Source: Paenibacillus sp. D2_2 (GTDB lineage Bacteria; Bacillota; Bacilli; Paenibacillales; Paenibacillaceae). Taken from it: a stretch of DNA of 64,000 bases. Both the position numbers and the translations under genes were made by a program. Below are positions 8,653 through 19,549 of the stretch, piece after piece. Position 1 is the first letter of the stretch. Every line of letters begins with the position of its first letter. The stretch covers positions 2,698,501-2,762,500 of the forward strand of contig NZ_CP133605.1 of assembly GCF_031199965.1 (NCBI RefSeq). Reading direction: 5' to 3'. Below the pieces are notes generated by a model. That model made no database searches and was not told the origin of the DNA. It was given only the letters and a program-made list of their open reading frames with translations.

Positions 8653-9691
8653 CACGATTACTCTACCTTTTACTATTCGTCTGTCTAGTTACGCAGGCAG
8701 GCTGTTCCAATGATTATCATGCTATTACTGTGGATGAACAAGGTATGCCTGATTTGAAAGGGCGTCATCTGGTTGCATACGTGGCGGCTCGCGAAGAAGT
8801 CGGTAGTGCACTGTTGTCCTCCTTCTGTCAAGAAACAGGATGTACATACGAATACATTCGGCTGTCGACAGAGGAGATATTGCGCCGTGTGGCTCAAGAA
8901 TCAACGAAGCCGCAAGCGGATCTCGTTATTGGTGGAACGATCGATGCGCACATGACGATGAAGGAAGAGAATCTATCCTCCCCGATTCGAAGCGCAAACA
9001 TGGATCTTATACCTTTTCCATTTAAGGACGTGGACGGGTATTGGGCTGGTTACGAAGTAGAACAATTATCGATTGCGGTTAATCGCGAACGCTGGGATCA
9101 AGAATTTGCACCGTTTGGGTTGAAGATTCCTAAGACGTGGGAAGACCTGCTTAATCCTGCATACCGCGGAAAAATTGTGATGCCAGATCCGAATTATTCA
9201 GGTACCGCGTACACATTTATCGCTTCGTTATACGATGCATGGGGGAGCAGAGAACATCCGATTATTTGCGTAAGTTGAACAGCAATATCGGTCTGCTTAC
9301 TGTAAACGGCTTCATGCCGGCACAATATGTTAGCTCAGGTGAGTATGCAATCGGTATCAACTTTCTCGGAGATCAGCGCAAACTGCGCGAAGCCGGGTTT
9401 GATATTGTGAGCAGCATTCCGACTAATACGAGCCTATTTGTCAACGGAATATCTAAAATCCGGAACGCGCCTAATGAGAGCGCTGCAGACTGGTTCATCA
9501 ATTACAGCTTGTCGCAAGAGGCAGCAACTGTCTTGGAACGAGTGTCTTATGGCACTCCAACCGTGCACAAGAACAAGCAGGATGAATCGAATTCTGCTGT
9601 CTTACCTGTACACAGTTCAATGCGTAGACATGATCAAATCTTAGACCTTTGGAACAGATTGCGTACGGACAATAAAGGTCAAGGAGAATGA
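8649..9691 (+). CDS. Extracellular solute-binding lipoprotein, PgtC/HptA-like (one frameshift)
   Basis: This binding protein of 347 residues is restored by one base in the G run at 9241-9245. The signal peptide ends in the lipobox TQAGC, so the mature protein is lipid-anchored. Domain features are those of family 1 binding proteins (PKTWEDLLNPAYRGKI near residues 158-173, DPNYSGTAY after it). No ABC permease or ATPase genes lie nearby; the gene is followed by an antiporter. As in the PgtC and HptA systems, the protein therefore probably acts as a ligand-sensing partner of the kinase, not as an ABC importer component. It overlaps the upstream gene by four bases. Confidence 0.85.
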
Positions 9692-9694
9692 AGA

Positions 9695-11041
9695 ATGTTA
9701 GGTTGGTTGAAAAAAGCTCCCGCAATACCTCGATTGCCGGAGAACATGATCGCAAAGATGTATCGAATTTTTCGTATCCGTACATTGATCGGTATTTTTG
9801 TAGGATATGCGGGCTATTACTTAGTACGCAACAACTTTACCCTGTCAACACCGTTTTTGAAAAGTGAATTTGGGTTCACTCCTTCTCAGCTCGGAATGCT
9901 GAGTGCCGCCCTTGCGGTTACTTACGGGATCAGTAAATTCTTTATGGGGAATTTGGCCGATAAGGCTCATACTCAGCGATTTATCGCTGTTGGCTTATTC
10001 ATGGCTGGACTTGTTAACCTTTTTTTCTTGAGTTCAGCTTCCTCGTTCGGCCTCATCTTCATGATGCTGATCATAAACGGAGTGTTTCAAGGTATGGGTG
10101 CTCCTCCTTGTAGTATCGTTCTAGCGAACTGGTTCTCAAAGAAAGAGCGCGGCACATACATGGGAATCTGGAATTCGTCTCACAATATCGGCGGCGGCAT
10201 TATTGCGCCAATCGTTGGTGTTTCATTAGGGATTCTCGGATCCGCTTACTGGCAATCCGCAATTTTCGTTGTTCCTGGGATTATGGCTATGGTTATCGCC
10301 GTCTTCGTATGGTTCTGCGGAAAGGACACGCCGCAATCAGTCGGCCTTCCGCCAGTGGATGAATATCGCAACGATTATGACGACGTAGAACGTAACCCGG
10401 AAGGCGACAAGCTGTCCATGAAGGAAATCTTGTTCAAATATGTACTTAAAAACAAATTCATCTGGTTCCTGTGCTTGTCGAACGTATTCGTATACTTCAT
10501 TCGCTTCGGCGTCTTGAACTGGGTACCTCTGTACTTGACGGAAGTAAAAGGCTTCACGCAATCGCAATACCAACTTGCATTTGCCATATTCGAATGGGCG
10601 GCCATTCCAAGCTCGCTCATCGTTGGCTGGCTTAGTGACAAGGTATTCAAGGGTAATCGGATGCCACTTTGCATTATCAGCATGGCCGGCGTTGTGTTGG
10701 CTACACTCGTGTATTGGCAGTCAACGAATGTGATTATTATCAACATCGCCATATCCATTATTGGCTGTCTCATTTATGTGCCGCAGTTCTTGATCGGCCT
10801 TAGTGCAATCGACTTCGTACCGAAGTTCGCAGTAGGTACCACGGTGGGTATGACTGGATTGTTCGCTTACTTGTTTGGTAACCTGACTGCAAGCGCACTC
10901 GTTGGATTCATCGTCGAATCCTCCGGTTGGAATGGTTGCTTCCTAATGCTTCTCGCGAGTGGCGTAATGGCAGCACTCTTCCTAACACTGATTCAAATTG
11001 GTCGTAAGAAGCAGCTTGCGAACGCAGCGAATCAAGCGTAA
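9695..11041 (+). CDS. Organophosphate:phosphate antiporter (PgtP/UhpT/GlpT family)
   Basis: This MFS transporter of the OPA family, 448 residues and about 12 membrane helices, exchanges a phosphorylated carbon compound such as phosphoglycerate, hexose phosphate or glycerol 3-phosphate for inorganic phosphate. The family signatures AGYYLVRNNFTLSTPFL at about residues 28-44 and GISKFFMGNLADK at about 76-88 are clear. AAGGAG lies nine bases before the ATG and the binding-protein gene ends four bases upstream. It is the final gene of the operon. PgtP or UhpT activity cannot be separated from the sequence alone. Confidence 0.9.
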   Translation: MLGWLKKAPAIPRLPENMIAKMYRIFRIRTLIGIFVGYAGYYLVRNNFTLSTPFLKSEFGFTPSQLGMLSAALAVTYGISKFFMGNLADKAHTQRFIAVGLFMAGLVNLFFLSSASSFGLIFMMLIINGVFQGMGAPPCSIVLANWFSKKERGTYMGIWNSSHNIGGGIIAPIVGVSLGILGSAYWQSAIFVVPGIMAMVIAVFVWFCGKDTPQSVGLPPVDEYRNDYDDVERNPEGDKLSMKEILFKYVLKNKFIWFLCLSNVFVYFIRFGVLNWVPLYLTEVKGFTQSQYQLAFAIFEWAAIPSSLIVGWLSDKVFKGNRMPLCIISMAGVVLATLVYWQSTNVIIINIAISIIGCLIYVPQFLIGLSAIDFVPKFAVGTTVGMTGLFAYLFGNLTASALVGFIVESSGWNGCFLMLLASGVMAALFLTLIQIGRKKQLANAANQA

Positions 11042-11061
11042 GTCTTAGCAATAAATAATAA

Positions 11062-11111
11062 ATAACCCTCTGAAGTCATGCTACTAAGGCTGGCAATCAG
11101 AGGGTTTTCTA
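11062..11111. terminator. Hairpin terminator between convergent operons
   Basis: AACCCTCTGA at 11064-11073 pairs perfectly with TCAGAGGGTT at 11097-11106. The plus strand has a T-rich tail and the minus strand an AT-rich one, so it may serve both the antiporter and the opp operon. Confidence 0.75.
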
Positions 11112-11167
11112 TTGTTTAACATTTAGAGTTAATCTCCCGCTATCTACAGGGGGTGGTACGGGGTGAC

Positions 11168-12122
<955 letters not shown>

Positions 12123-12126
<4 letters not shown>

Positions 12127-13113
12127 CGGGATACCTCCTGTGCCAGTGGATGTTGCAGCCAGCAGCTTGCGCTATGGGTTTCGCTGATATCGGTCGATTC
12201 CGGCAACTGCTGTTGGCAGATGTTCATCGTGTCATTACACCTGGCCCAGAACGGGCAGCCTTCTGGTGGTTTGGCTAGATCAGGTGGTGTACCGTAAATC
12301 GGCACAAGCGGCTCATTCTTGTTCTGATCGATCCGAGGTAGGGAACGCAGCAGGCCTTGGGTATAAGGATGCTGTGGTTGCTTTAATATTTCGCGCTTCG
12401 TACCGGTCTCAACGATCTGACCCGCATACATGACAATGACACGATCACACAAATCCGCCACAATGCCAAGATCATGCGTAATTAAAATGATCGAGGTCCC
12501 AAACTCACTCTGTAGAGATTTTAGAACACGTAGGATCTGGGCCTGGATCGTCACATCTAGCGCTGTCGTCGGCTCGTCCGCGATTAGCAGGGCCGGGCGA
12601 CAAGCTAAAGCAATGGCGATCATAGCCCGTTGCCTCATGCCACCGGAGAACTCATGCGGGTACTGCGAGAAGCGTGAGGCAGGATGGGGATACCGACCAT
12701 CTCAAGCATCTCAATTGCTCGCCGCTTGGCTTCCTTTGCTGTCATTTGCTGGTGTTTGATCAGCACCTCGGTAATCTGGTGTCCTATCGTCATCGTCGGA
12801 TTCAGCGATGTCATCGGATCCTGAAACACCATCCCGATATCCTTACCTCGTATAGACTGCATTTCCCGCTCGTTCAAACTTAGTAGATCTTTTCCCTGGA
12901 ACAGGATCGATCCTTGATGAATACGGGCGGGAGGCTGCGGTAGTAGACGCATGATGGCTTGTGCAGTCACGCTTTTCCGCAGCCGGATTCGCCGACAATG
13001 GCGATGGCCTCACCGGGCTGAACATGGAATCCGATACCGCGCACGGCCTGCACATCGCCGCCGCGGACATGGAAGGAGACATGCAAATCTTGGACTTCTA
13101 GCAATTTTTGCAA
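12123..13113 (-). CDS. oppD: Oligopeptide ABC transporter ATPase OppD (two frameshifts)
   Basis: This is the first ATPase subunit. The start is TTG at 13113, supported by AGGAGGG seven bases before it and by the protein beginning MQKLLEVQDLHVSF. The reconstructed 330 residues contain Walker A GESGCGKS, MVFQDPMTSLNP, FSGGMRQR, LLIADEPTTALD and the oligopeptide-type tail (GCPFWARC). There are two breaks: in the AAAA of the Walker A Lys codon (12973-12976) and in a CCCC run (12686-12689), each needing one more base. One frameshift sits inside the nucleotide-binding loop, so if genuine it would destroy the transporter. Confidence 0.9.
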
Positions 13114-13132
13114 GGGCGAACCCTCCTAGTCC

Positions 13133-14080
13133 TTATTTTTTCATCTTCGGATCGAGCGCATCGCGCAGCCCGTCCCCGAACAGATTAAAGCACAGCATCA
13201 TCAAGCTGATAAACAGCGCAGGAAAGGCGAGACGCCATGGATAAATAATCATGGTTTTAAGCGCGTCGTTGATCATCGTTCCCCAGGATGCAGCTGGCGA
13301 TTGCACCCCTAGCCCAAGGAAGCTAAGCACCGCTTCACTGAAGATGGCTGAGGGCACTGCCAAGGTCAAGGTAACGATAATCGGACCCATTGCGTTTGGC
13401 AGGAGATGTCGAAACAAGACGCGCATATGGGGCGAGCCAAGAGACCGGGAGGCGAGGGCGTATTCCTGATTTTTGAGCTGCATCATCTGTCCACGTACGA
13501 TCCAAGACATATTGATCCAGCCAGTCACACACAGCGCCAATATAATCGTACCCAGGCTTGGTTCGAAGACGACAACAAGCAGAATCGCTACCAGAAGATC
13601 CGGAATAGAATAGATGATTTCAGAGATTTTGTTCATCACCTCGTCAAGACGTCCGCCGATATAACCCATGATCCCGCCGTAGATAACACCGATGACGAGA
13701 TTGATGGCTGCAGCGGAGAAGCCGACAGTAAGAGAAATACGGGCGCCCATCCACGTTCTAGCGAACATGTCGCGGCCGAGATCGTCCGTACCGAACCAAT
13801 GCTCGGCGGAAGGTGGCAGATTCGTCATCTCTAGATAATTAGAATAGTAATCGTAAGGCGTCAGCATTGGACCGATTATTGCCATGATGATAATGAGCAG
13901 TAAGAAGACTAGGCCTGTCATAGCAACTGGGTTGCTGCGCAGACGCAGCCAGGTGTCACGCCATGAAGATACTCCTTCCTGTTCGATCGCTTCCGCCGCA
14001 TGTTCGCTAACTTCTGCCTTTCGAAAATCTTCCAGGACCAGTTCGCGTTTGTCGGCAGGGGAAGAATGCAACATTGTCAT
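13133..14080 (-). CDS. oppC: Oligopeptide ABC transporter permease OppC
   Basis: This inner-membrane permease of 315 residues has about six helices. It contains the OppC N-terminal region (LRLRSNPVAMTGLVFLL) and the EAA loop (EYALASRSLGSPHMRVLFRH) that docks on the ATPases. The ATG at 14080 is chosen over upstream options because AAAGGAGAAGG precedes it closely. It overlaps the oppB stop by four bases (ATGA), a sign of translational coupling. OppD follows 19 bases after the stop. Confidence 0.93.
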   Translation of the reverse strand: MTMLHSSPADKRELVLEDFRKAEVSEHAAEAIEQEGVSSWRDTWLRLRSNPVAMTGLVFLLLIIIMAIIGPMLTPYDYYSNYLEMTNLPPSAEHWFGTDDLGRDMFARTWMGARISLTVGFSAAAINLVIGVIYGGIMGYIGGRLDEVMNKISEIIYSIPDLLVAILLVVVFEPSLGTIILALCVTGWINMSWIVRGQMMQLKNQEYALASRSLGSPHMRVLFRHLLPNAMGPIIVTLTLAVPSAIFSEAVLSFLGLGVQSPAASWGTMINDALKTMIIYPWRLAFPALFISLMMLCFNLFGDGLRDALDPKMKK

Positions 14081-15015
14081 GCGGCCTTCTCCTTTCTCGA
14101 GACCAGAGTGATGCGGGGATCGATGAGTCCGTACGCAATGTCGGTAATGAAGCGGGCGCACATGAGAATAAGCCCATAAAATAGGGTAATGCCCATAATT
14201 AACGAATAGTCACGGTTGCTGATGCTGATGACATATATTTTGCCGAGACCACCGATCCCGAAAATTTGCTCGATGATAAAAGAACCTGTCACGACGTTGG
14301 CCGTGAGTGGACCGAGATAGGTGACAACGGGTAGAATACCGTTGCGCAGCACATGTCTTTGGATGATGGCACCGGAGGATAAGCCTTTGGCCTTTGCGGT
14401 CTTAATATAGTCGGCAGTCAACACCTCTAACATATTCGAACGTGTCAGGCGTGCGATAAAGGCAATCGGCAGGGCGGATAGCGCCAAGGTCGGCATTATA
14501 TAATCAAGCGGGCCGCTCAGACCAACGACATGAAGCAATCTCAGTTTTACGCCGAAAATATATTGGAAAAAGGAAGCTAATACAAAGCTGGGAACAGATA
14601 CGCCCAGAACTGCGATGATCATCGATACAGAGTCGAGAAGCTTGCGATGCCGCAGCGCCGCAACCATGCCGAGACCAACTCCGATGACAACAGAGAAAAT
14701 AATCGAGACAATACCTAGCTTTAAAGAGTAGGGGAAGGCATCGCGAATCATTTGACCGACTTCACGGTCCAGCATTTTCATCGAAATGCCCAGATCGCCT
14801 TTCGCCAGGTTGCCCAGGTATACGAAATATTGTTCATACAGCGGTTTATCCAGTCCGTATTGGGCCATGAGACGGGCACGGATTTCCGGTGGAACCGCTT
14901 TTTCCGACATGAAGGGATCGCCGGGAATGGCTTTCATGAGCAAAAAAGTGACGGAAGCCAGTACCCACAGAGACAGGATGAGATAGAACAATTTGGTCAG
15001 GGTATACCGAGTCAT
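14077..15015 (-). CDS. oppB: Oligopeptide ABC transporter permease OppB
   Basis: This permease of 312 residues is the partner of OppC. It begins MTRYTLTKLFYLILSLWVLA, a first membrane helix, and has the EAA loop (DYIKTAKAKGLSSGAIIQRH) and the C-terminal GLIDPRI typical of this family. The start at 15015 is set by AAAGGAGG seven bases upstream. It lies about 130 bases downstream of oppA on the minus strand and belongs to the same operon. Confidence 0.93.
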   Translation of the reverse strand: MTRYTLTKLFYLILSLWVLASVTFLLMKAIPGDPFMSEKAVPPEIRARLMAQYGLDKPLYEQYFVYLGNLAKGDLGISMKMLDREVGQMIRDAFPYSLKLGIVSIIFSVVIGVGLGMVAALRHRKLLDSVSMIIAVLGVSVPSFVLASFFQYIFGVKLRLLHVVGLSGPLDYIMPTLALSALPIAFIARLTRSNMLEVLTADYIKTAKAKGLSSGAIIQRHVLRNGILPVVTYLGPLTANVVTGSFIIEQIFGIGGLGKIYVISISNRDYSLIMGITLFYGLILMCARFITDIAYGLIDPRITLVSRKEKAA

Positions 15016-15149
15016 GAATGCATCCTCCTTTCTTATCAGATTAAACAAGCACTATTACTGCCGTGGATATGAAGAAGCGGGACGCACCGGCTATGGGGGC
15101 CAAATGCATCCCGGATGTAATTCCTGCTGGACAGGCTTGGACTGCGCCG

Positions 15150-16855
15150 TTATTCGAAGTAACCCCGGTTGAAGATGATGTTTCCTTGGTAGTCGATAAA
15201 CACGTTTTTGAGATTTGGTTTCTTTAACGCAACGTTCGTGTAGTAGTACAACGGAATAATAGCCTGATCTTGCTCGATCAATATACGCTCTGCTTCAGCT
15301 ATCAATTCCATCCGCTTCTTGTTATCAAGTGATTGCTTCGCCTCATGAACGAGCTTGTCGTATTCTGGATTGCTGTATCCGATATCATTGTTTCCGCTCC
15401 CGGTCATGTACAGATCGAGGAAGGACATAGGGTCGTTGTAGTCGGTTTGCCATCCGGCCCGGGACACTTGATAGTTGAGCGCGGTGCGGTTCTTCAGGAA
15501 GACGCCAAATTCCTGATTCTCAATTTTTGCTTTGATACCGAGATTTTTGTTCCACATATCGACAATGGCCTCGGCCACCTTCTTATGGTTTTCATCGGTA
15601 TTATAGATGAGCGTAAATTCAGGCATGGCGGATAGCCCCTCTTCGCTGAGCCCTTTTTGCAGCAACGCCTTTGCTTCATCTATATTTTCCTTGAAATAAT
15701 CGTCCTTGTGCTCGGTGCGGAATTCACCATTCTCACCCGCGATTCCCGGAGCAACAATGCCATACGCGGGCAGTTGTCCGCCAAGAGTCACCTTATCAAC
15801 AATCAACTGACGATTGATCGCCATCGCCAGCGCTTTGCGGATGTTGACATTATCAAACGGCTTCTGTTTATTGTTGAACAAATAGTAGTAGGTGGAGGCG
15901 ATGCCCTTGATGTCTAATTCATCCGGCTTCGTCTGCTTCATGATTGGAATCTGCTCGTTAGGAATACGTCCGGTCGGCATACCGGCAAAATCGAGCTGGT
16001 CGGTCTCATACATGCTGAGTTCCGAGCCGGAATCGTCTACCATGGTCATGTGCACTTTGGTGAATTTGATTTCGTCTTTAGCGTAGTAATACTCATTCTT
16101 AACTATCTCAAGTGAGCTTTGCTGTTTCCATTCGCCCATTTTAAACGGACCGTTCGAAATGATGGTACTTGCGTCGGATGCCCACTTCGGATTGTCCTTC
16201 ACGGAAGAATGTACTGGGAAGTAAGTCGAGAATGAAAGAAGGCTTAGAAAATACGGAGTGGATTGCTCTAGCTCGACCTCAAGCGTATTGGCATCGATGG
16301 CTTTGACGGCTACCGAATTCGGGTCGGTGTTCTCTCCGGTGTTATACGCTTCTGCACCCTTGATATAGTACATCTGATAAGCGTATGGTGGCGCCGGCTC
16401 GGCCTTTGGATTGAGCACCCGCTTCCACGCAAACTCAAAGTCATTCGCTGTCACGGGATCTCCATTCGACCATTTTGCGTCTTTCCGTAGATGGAAGGTG
16501 TACTTGAGACCATCCGGGAAATATCCCACTTCTCTGCAATGCCTGGAATGGCTTTACCATTCTCGTCACTCCGCGCCAGCCCTTCGTACAATCCTGTGAG
16601 TACTGCGAACCCTACGTTGTCTTGTACTTGACCGGGATCTAGTGATGGCGGATTCGAATGCAAATTGAAGCGGAAGACCTGCTCCTTCGGTGTTTCGGTC
16701 TTGCCCCCAGATGACTGATCAGCGGCTTTTTCATTGTTTGCCTTCGGTGGCGCGGAAGAATTGGTGTCTTGACCACTGCTTCCACAAGCACTCATAATAG
16801 TGCTTACAGCCATTATGATAAGCAAGGCTAGTATGGCTTTACGTTTCTTTAACAT
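15150..16855 (-). CDS. oppA: Oligopeptide-binding lipoprotein OppA (one frameshift)
   Basis: This extracellular peptide receptor delivers peptides to OppBCDF. The reconstructed 568 residues start with a lipoprotein signal peptide ending in the lipobox MSAC, then a Ser/Pro/Lys-rich linker. The SBP family 5 fold follows (FRFNLHSNPPSLDPGQ, then AKWSNGDPVTANDFEFAWKR). The frame breaks at a CCC run (16516-16518): one more C joins EKWDIS to PDGLKYTFHLR. It is the first gene of the operon. The gene order A-B-C-D-F is the common one in Bacillota. Confidence 0.93.
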
Positions 16856-16959
16856 AGCGTACCCCTCTCTTTGATAAGTAGTGGTTCAAACCCTATCATT
16901 TTATAAAAATGCTAACTCGTCTCTATTTATTCTCATTCGCAGGAAATTTTTATAAAAAA

Positions 16960-17103
16960 TCAATGAAGGGGAAAGTACGCGGGTTATTAAAATGGTGTTC
17001 CATATGCCAGCAAATGGTTGATTGGGATGGACATTGTTATACTAAAAAAGTAATAGTTTCACATATATACCTTGCTCTTCTATTTTCTATGAGAAACGGG
17101 TAA
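16960..17103 (+). CDS. Possible small Cys-containing protein
   Basis: This weak candidate is a frame open from 16909, with a second ATG at 16960, in the gap between the divergent oppA and response regulator genes. It contains WCSICQQM followed by DWDGHCY, a spacing that could bind zinc. There is no convincing ribosome binding site, and the region must also hold promoters for both neighbours. It could well be chance. Confidence 0.2.
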   Translation, partial: SMKGKVRGLLKWCSICQQMVDWDGHCYTKKVIVSHIYLALLFSMRNG

Positions 17104-17122
17104 AGCATGCGAGGAGTTATTC

Positions 17123-17809
17123 ATGATCAAAATACTAGTGGTAGATGACGAGAGTAGCATTCGGTCGGCTGTGGCTTACGCGCTGCGTAGGGAAGGGTAT
17201 GAAGTGGAAATGGCTGCGGACGGTCAGGAGGCTCTGGACAAGGTGGAGACATTCCGACCTACAGTTATGGTGCTTGATGTCATGATGCCTCGTGTTAGCG
17301 GTTATGATGTATGCCGTAAGCTGGACGGACAACCTCGGCTGGCGATTTTGTTACTGACTGTCAAAGATGATATTGTCGATAAAGTGCTCGGACTGGAGCT
17401 GGGCGCTGACGATTACATGACTAAACCTTTTGATATGCGGGAGCTGCTGGCCAGAGTTAAGGCTCTATCACGCCGGGGAAGTTATGTACAGCAAATACAG
17501 CAGGAGCAGGAGGATGTACTGAGACTAGGAGCTTTGACCGCAGAGATATTCAGCCGCACGGTGTCCATTCAAGGTGAGCTGCTCGAATTAACACCTAAGG
17601 AATTTGATCTGCTAGTCTTGCTGGTGCGCAATCCGGGACGGGTCTATTCAAGGGAAGTGCTACTGGAGAAGGTATGGGATATGGACTTTGCGGGTGGCAC
17701 CCGCACCGTGGACATCCATGTACAGCGTCTGCGCAAAAAGCTGGGCAATCTCCACGGTATCATTCAGACCGTTTACGGAATCGGATATAAAAGTACGGAG
17801 TTATCCTAA
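17123..17809 (+). CDS. OmpR-family response regulator
   Basis: This response regulator of 228 residues has a receiver domain with DDES near residues 8-11, phospho-acceptor Asp in VMVLDVMMP near residue 52 and Lys in YMTKPF near residue 101. A winged-helix domain follows, ending TVYGIGYKS. GAGGAG precedes the ATG. The stop is followed at once by the ATG of the kinase gene, so the two are translationally linked. Target candidates are its own promoter and the lipoprotein gene downstream, where a direct repeat of the PhoB type occurs (19404-19422). Confidence 0.93.
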   Translation: MIKILVVDDESSIRSAVAYALRREGYEVEMAADGQEALDKVETFRPTVMVLDVMMPRVSGYDVCRKLDGQPRLAILLLTVKDDIVDKVLGLELGADDYMTKPFDMRELLARVKALSRRGSYVQQIQQEQEDVLRLGALTAEIFSRTVSIQGELLELTPKEFDLLVLLVRNPGRVYSREVLLEKVWDMDFAGGTRTVDIHVQRLRKKLGNLHGIIQTVYGIGYKSTELS

Positions 17810-19351
17810 ATGATCGGCAAATTTCGGCTAGGCCTGAAAGGGAAAATCTCTTTGTTACTCGCCCTTTTGCTCGTTTTTGTGGTGACTTGCCTAAGCGTAC
17901 TAGTGCTGAGCGGAATCCGGGAGAACCAGCGAACTCTACTGGAGCAGTCTTTTACTAGGCAAGCAGAAGCCGCCAATCTGCATGTGCGGGAGGAATATCT
18001 GACCGGAGGCAGGATGCAGCCGGAACAGTTTATGAAGCAGACGGGTCAACGGCTGGCCGTGGATTTGGGTGCACAAAGTGGTACGGCAGTGACGCTGTAT
18101 ACGGTGGACGGCACATTTGTCGGTACCTCGCTGCCGTTTCAGCCCCGGGCCGATGTGCAGGATGCTCTACGTTTTACAGCCCAAGGACAGTCGGCGTACA
18201 TTACCGAAGGGGATCAGCTATTGTTTCTAGCGCCTCTATACAATGCCGAGCAACGTCTGGGCACGGTACAGTTTCATGCCTCGCTTGCTGAGCAAAATGC
18301 TTTTTACGCCCGAATCCGCTGGTTGTTTCTACTTGCCGGAGCCACTGTACTCGGTGTCGGATTCCTAATCGGTTACGTCTATGTCCGGCGCCAGGTAAAT
18401 GTCATTAGTAGGTTGAACAAAGCGGCATCGCAAATAGGGCAAGGGGATTATTTATCGGCCCCTTCGGTAATTAGAAAGGATGAGCTGGGAGAGCTTGCCC
18501 AGGGAATCTATGAAATGAGCCGAAGCATCTCCACGTCAGTCGGTGCTTTGCATGAGGAGAAGCAGAAGCTGCTTGATACGGTGGGACGATTGCGAGAACT
18601 CGAGCAGCAGCAGAAGCAGTTCATCGGCAATATTAGCCATGAGCTGAAGACACCGTTAACCTCGATTATTGCGTATGCCGACCTGTTGAATATGTACAGC
18701 GATGATCCTGCCCTGTTAGACGATGCCGGAAGGCGTATCCATGTAGAGGCACAGCGGCTGTACGGTCTTGTAGAGAAGGCGTTGCAGTTGTCGGCGATGG
18801 ATGTTTACGAGTTTGAGACACAAGTGGAGGCGGTTCCGCTGCGACCTTTGCTTGAGGAAGCTGTGGCCCGGCTGCAAGGAAAGGCGGACAACTGCGGGGT
18901 CACGATCCATACTTCGCTTGCTGCAGGAGAGGTATGGGCCGATCCTGAGAACGTGATGCACATCATGCTTAATTTACTGGACAACGCGGTGAAATATAAC
19001 CGTCCAGGCGGAAAAGTTCACCTGCTTAACTACATTGCAGCACCAGCAAATGAGGCAGGGCGGATGATCATCGAAGTTGCCGATACGGGAATCGGCATTC
19101 CAGAGGAAGCCGTACTACGTATTTTCGATCCGTTCTATACAGTTAGCAAAGACCGATCAAGGGCCAGCGGTGGAACAGGACTGGGGTTAGCTCTGGTTCG
19201 TAATCTGGCCGAGAAGCAAGGAGGAACGGTACAGCTTGTCGAGACAGGGCCGAACGGGTCACGTTTCACGGTAGAGCTTCCACTGCATGCTTCTGGTTCG
19301 GAAGGAATAAAATATACACAAACTAACGAAAGCGAAGCTCGGAATGAATAA
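17810..19351 (+). CDS. Sensor histidine kinase
   Basis: This 513-residue kinase has membrane helix 1 at about residues 14-34, an extracytoplasmic sensor of about 140 residues, helix 2 at about 167-187 and a HAMP domain. A coiled-coil segment is followed by the phospho-acceptor His in ISHELKTPLTSIIAYADLL, then the ATPase domain with NLLDNAVKY, DTGIGI and GTGLGLALVRNL. It starts directly after the response regulator stop. The signal is unknown. A lipoprotein gene about 200 bases downstream may be a target or an accessory component. Confidence 0.93.
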   Translation: MIGKFRLGLKGKISLLLALLLVFVVTCLSVLVLSGIRENQRTLLEQSFTRQAEAANLHVREEYLTGGRMQPEQFMKQTGQRLAVDLGAQSGTAVTLYTVDGTFVGTSLPFQPRADVQDALRFTAQGQSAYITEGDQLLFLAPLYNAEQRLGTVQFHASLAEQNAFYARIRWLFLLAGATVLGVGFLIGYVYVRRQVNVISRLNKAASQIGQGDYLSAPSVIRKDELGELAQGIYEMSRSISTSVGALHEEKQKLLDTVGRLRELEQQQKQFIGNISHELKTPLTSIIAYADLLNMYSDDPALLDDAGRRIHVEAQRLYGLVEKALQLSAMDVYEFETQVEAVPLRPLLEEAVARLQGKADNCGVTIHTSLAAGEVWADPENVMHIMLNLLDNAVKYNRPGGKVHLLNYIAAPANEAGRMIIEVADTGIGIPEEAVLRIFDPFYTVSKDRSRASGGTGLGLALVRNLAEKQGGTVQLVETGPNGSRFTVELPLHASGSEGIKYTQTNESEARNE

Positions 19352-19403
19352 GATCATCCGGGCTTTTCGTCGTGACTCACGCCAAATATAGATTCAACGA
19401 TTG

Positions 19404-19422
19404 TTTACAAGTTCGTTACAAG
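19404..19422 (+). promoter_or_regulatory. Direct repeat, possible response regulator binding site
   Basis: TTACAAG occurs at 19405-19411 and again at 19416-19422, an 11-base period as in PhoB/PhoP-type sites. It lies about 130 bases upstream of the lipoprotein gene. Assignment to the adjacent OmpR-type regulator is inference. Confidence 0.35.
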
Positions 19423-19549
19423 CCAGATATTTTCACGAAATATTGTCTTTCTATACTAAGGGCCATGGGGGAGCTTGCAACAGATGAAGAGACCACAACC
19501 GGATCAAGCGGCCCGGGTCTGAATAACATTTTTGAGCAGGAGGACCTCG

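Noticed and set aside
8053..8655. 200-codon minus-strand frame opposite the 7834-8652 gene
   Set aside because: It is a mirror of a well-supported plus-strand gene, with no ribosome binding site.
12843..13082. Minus-strand 79-codon frame over the oppD start
   Set aside because: It is a shadow frame created by the frameshift in the Walker A region; the real protein reads in the neighbouring frame from TTG 13113.
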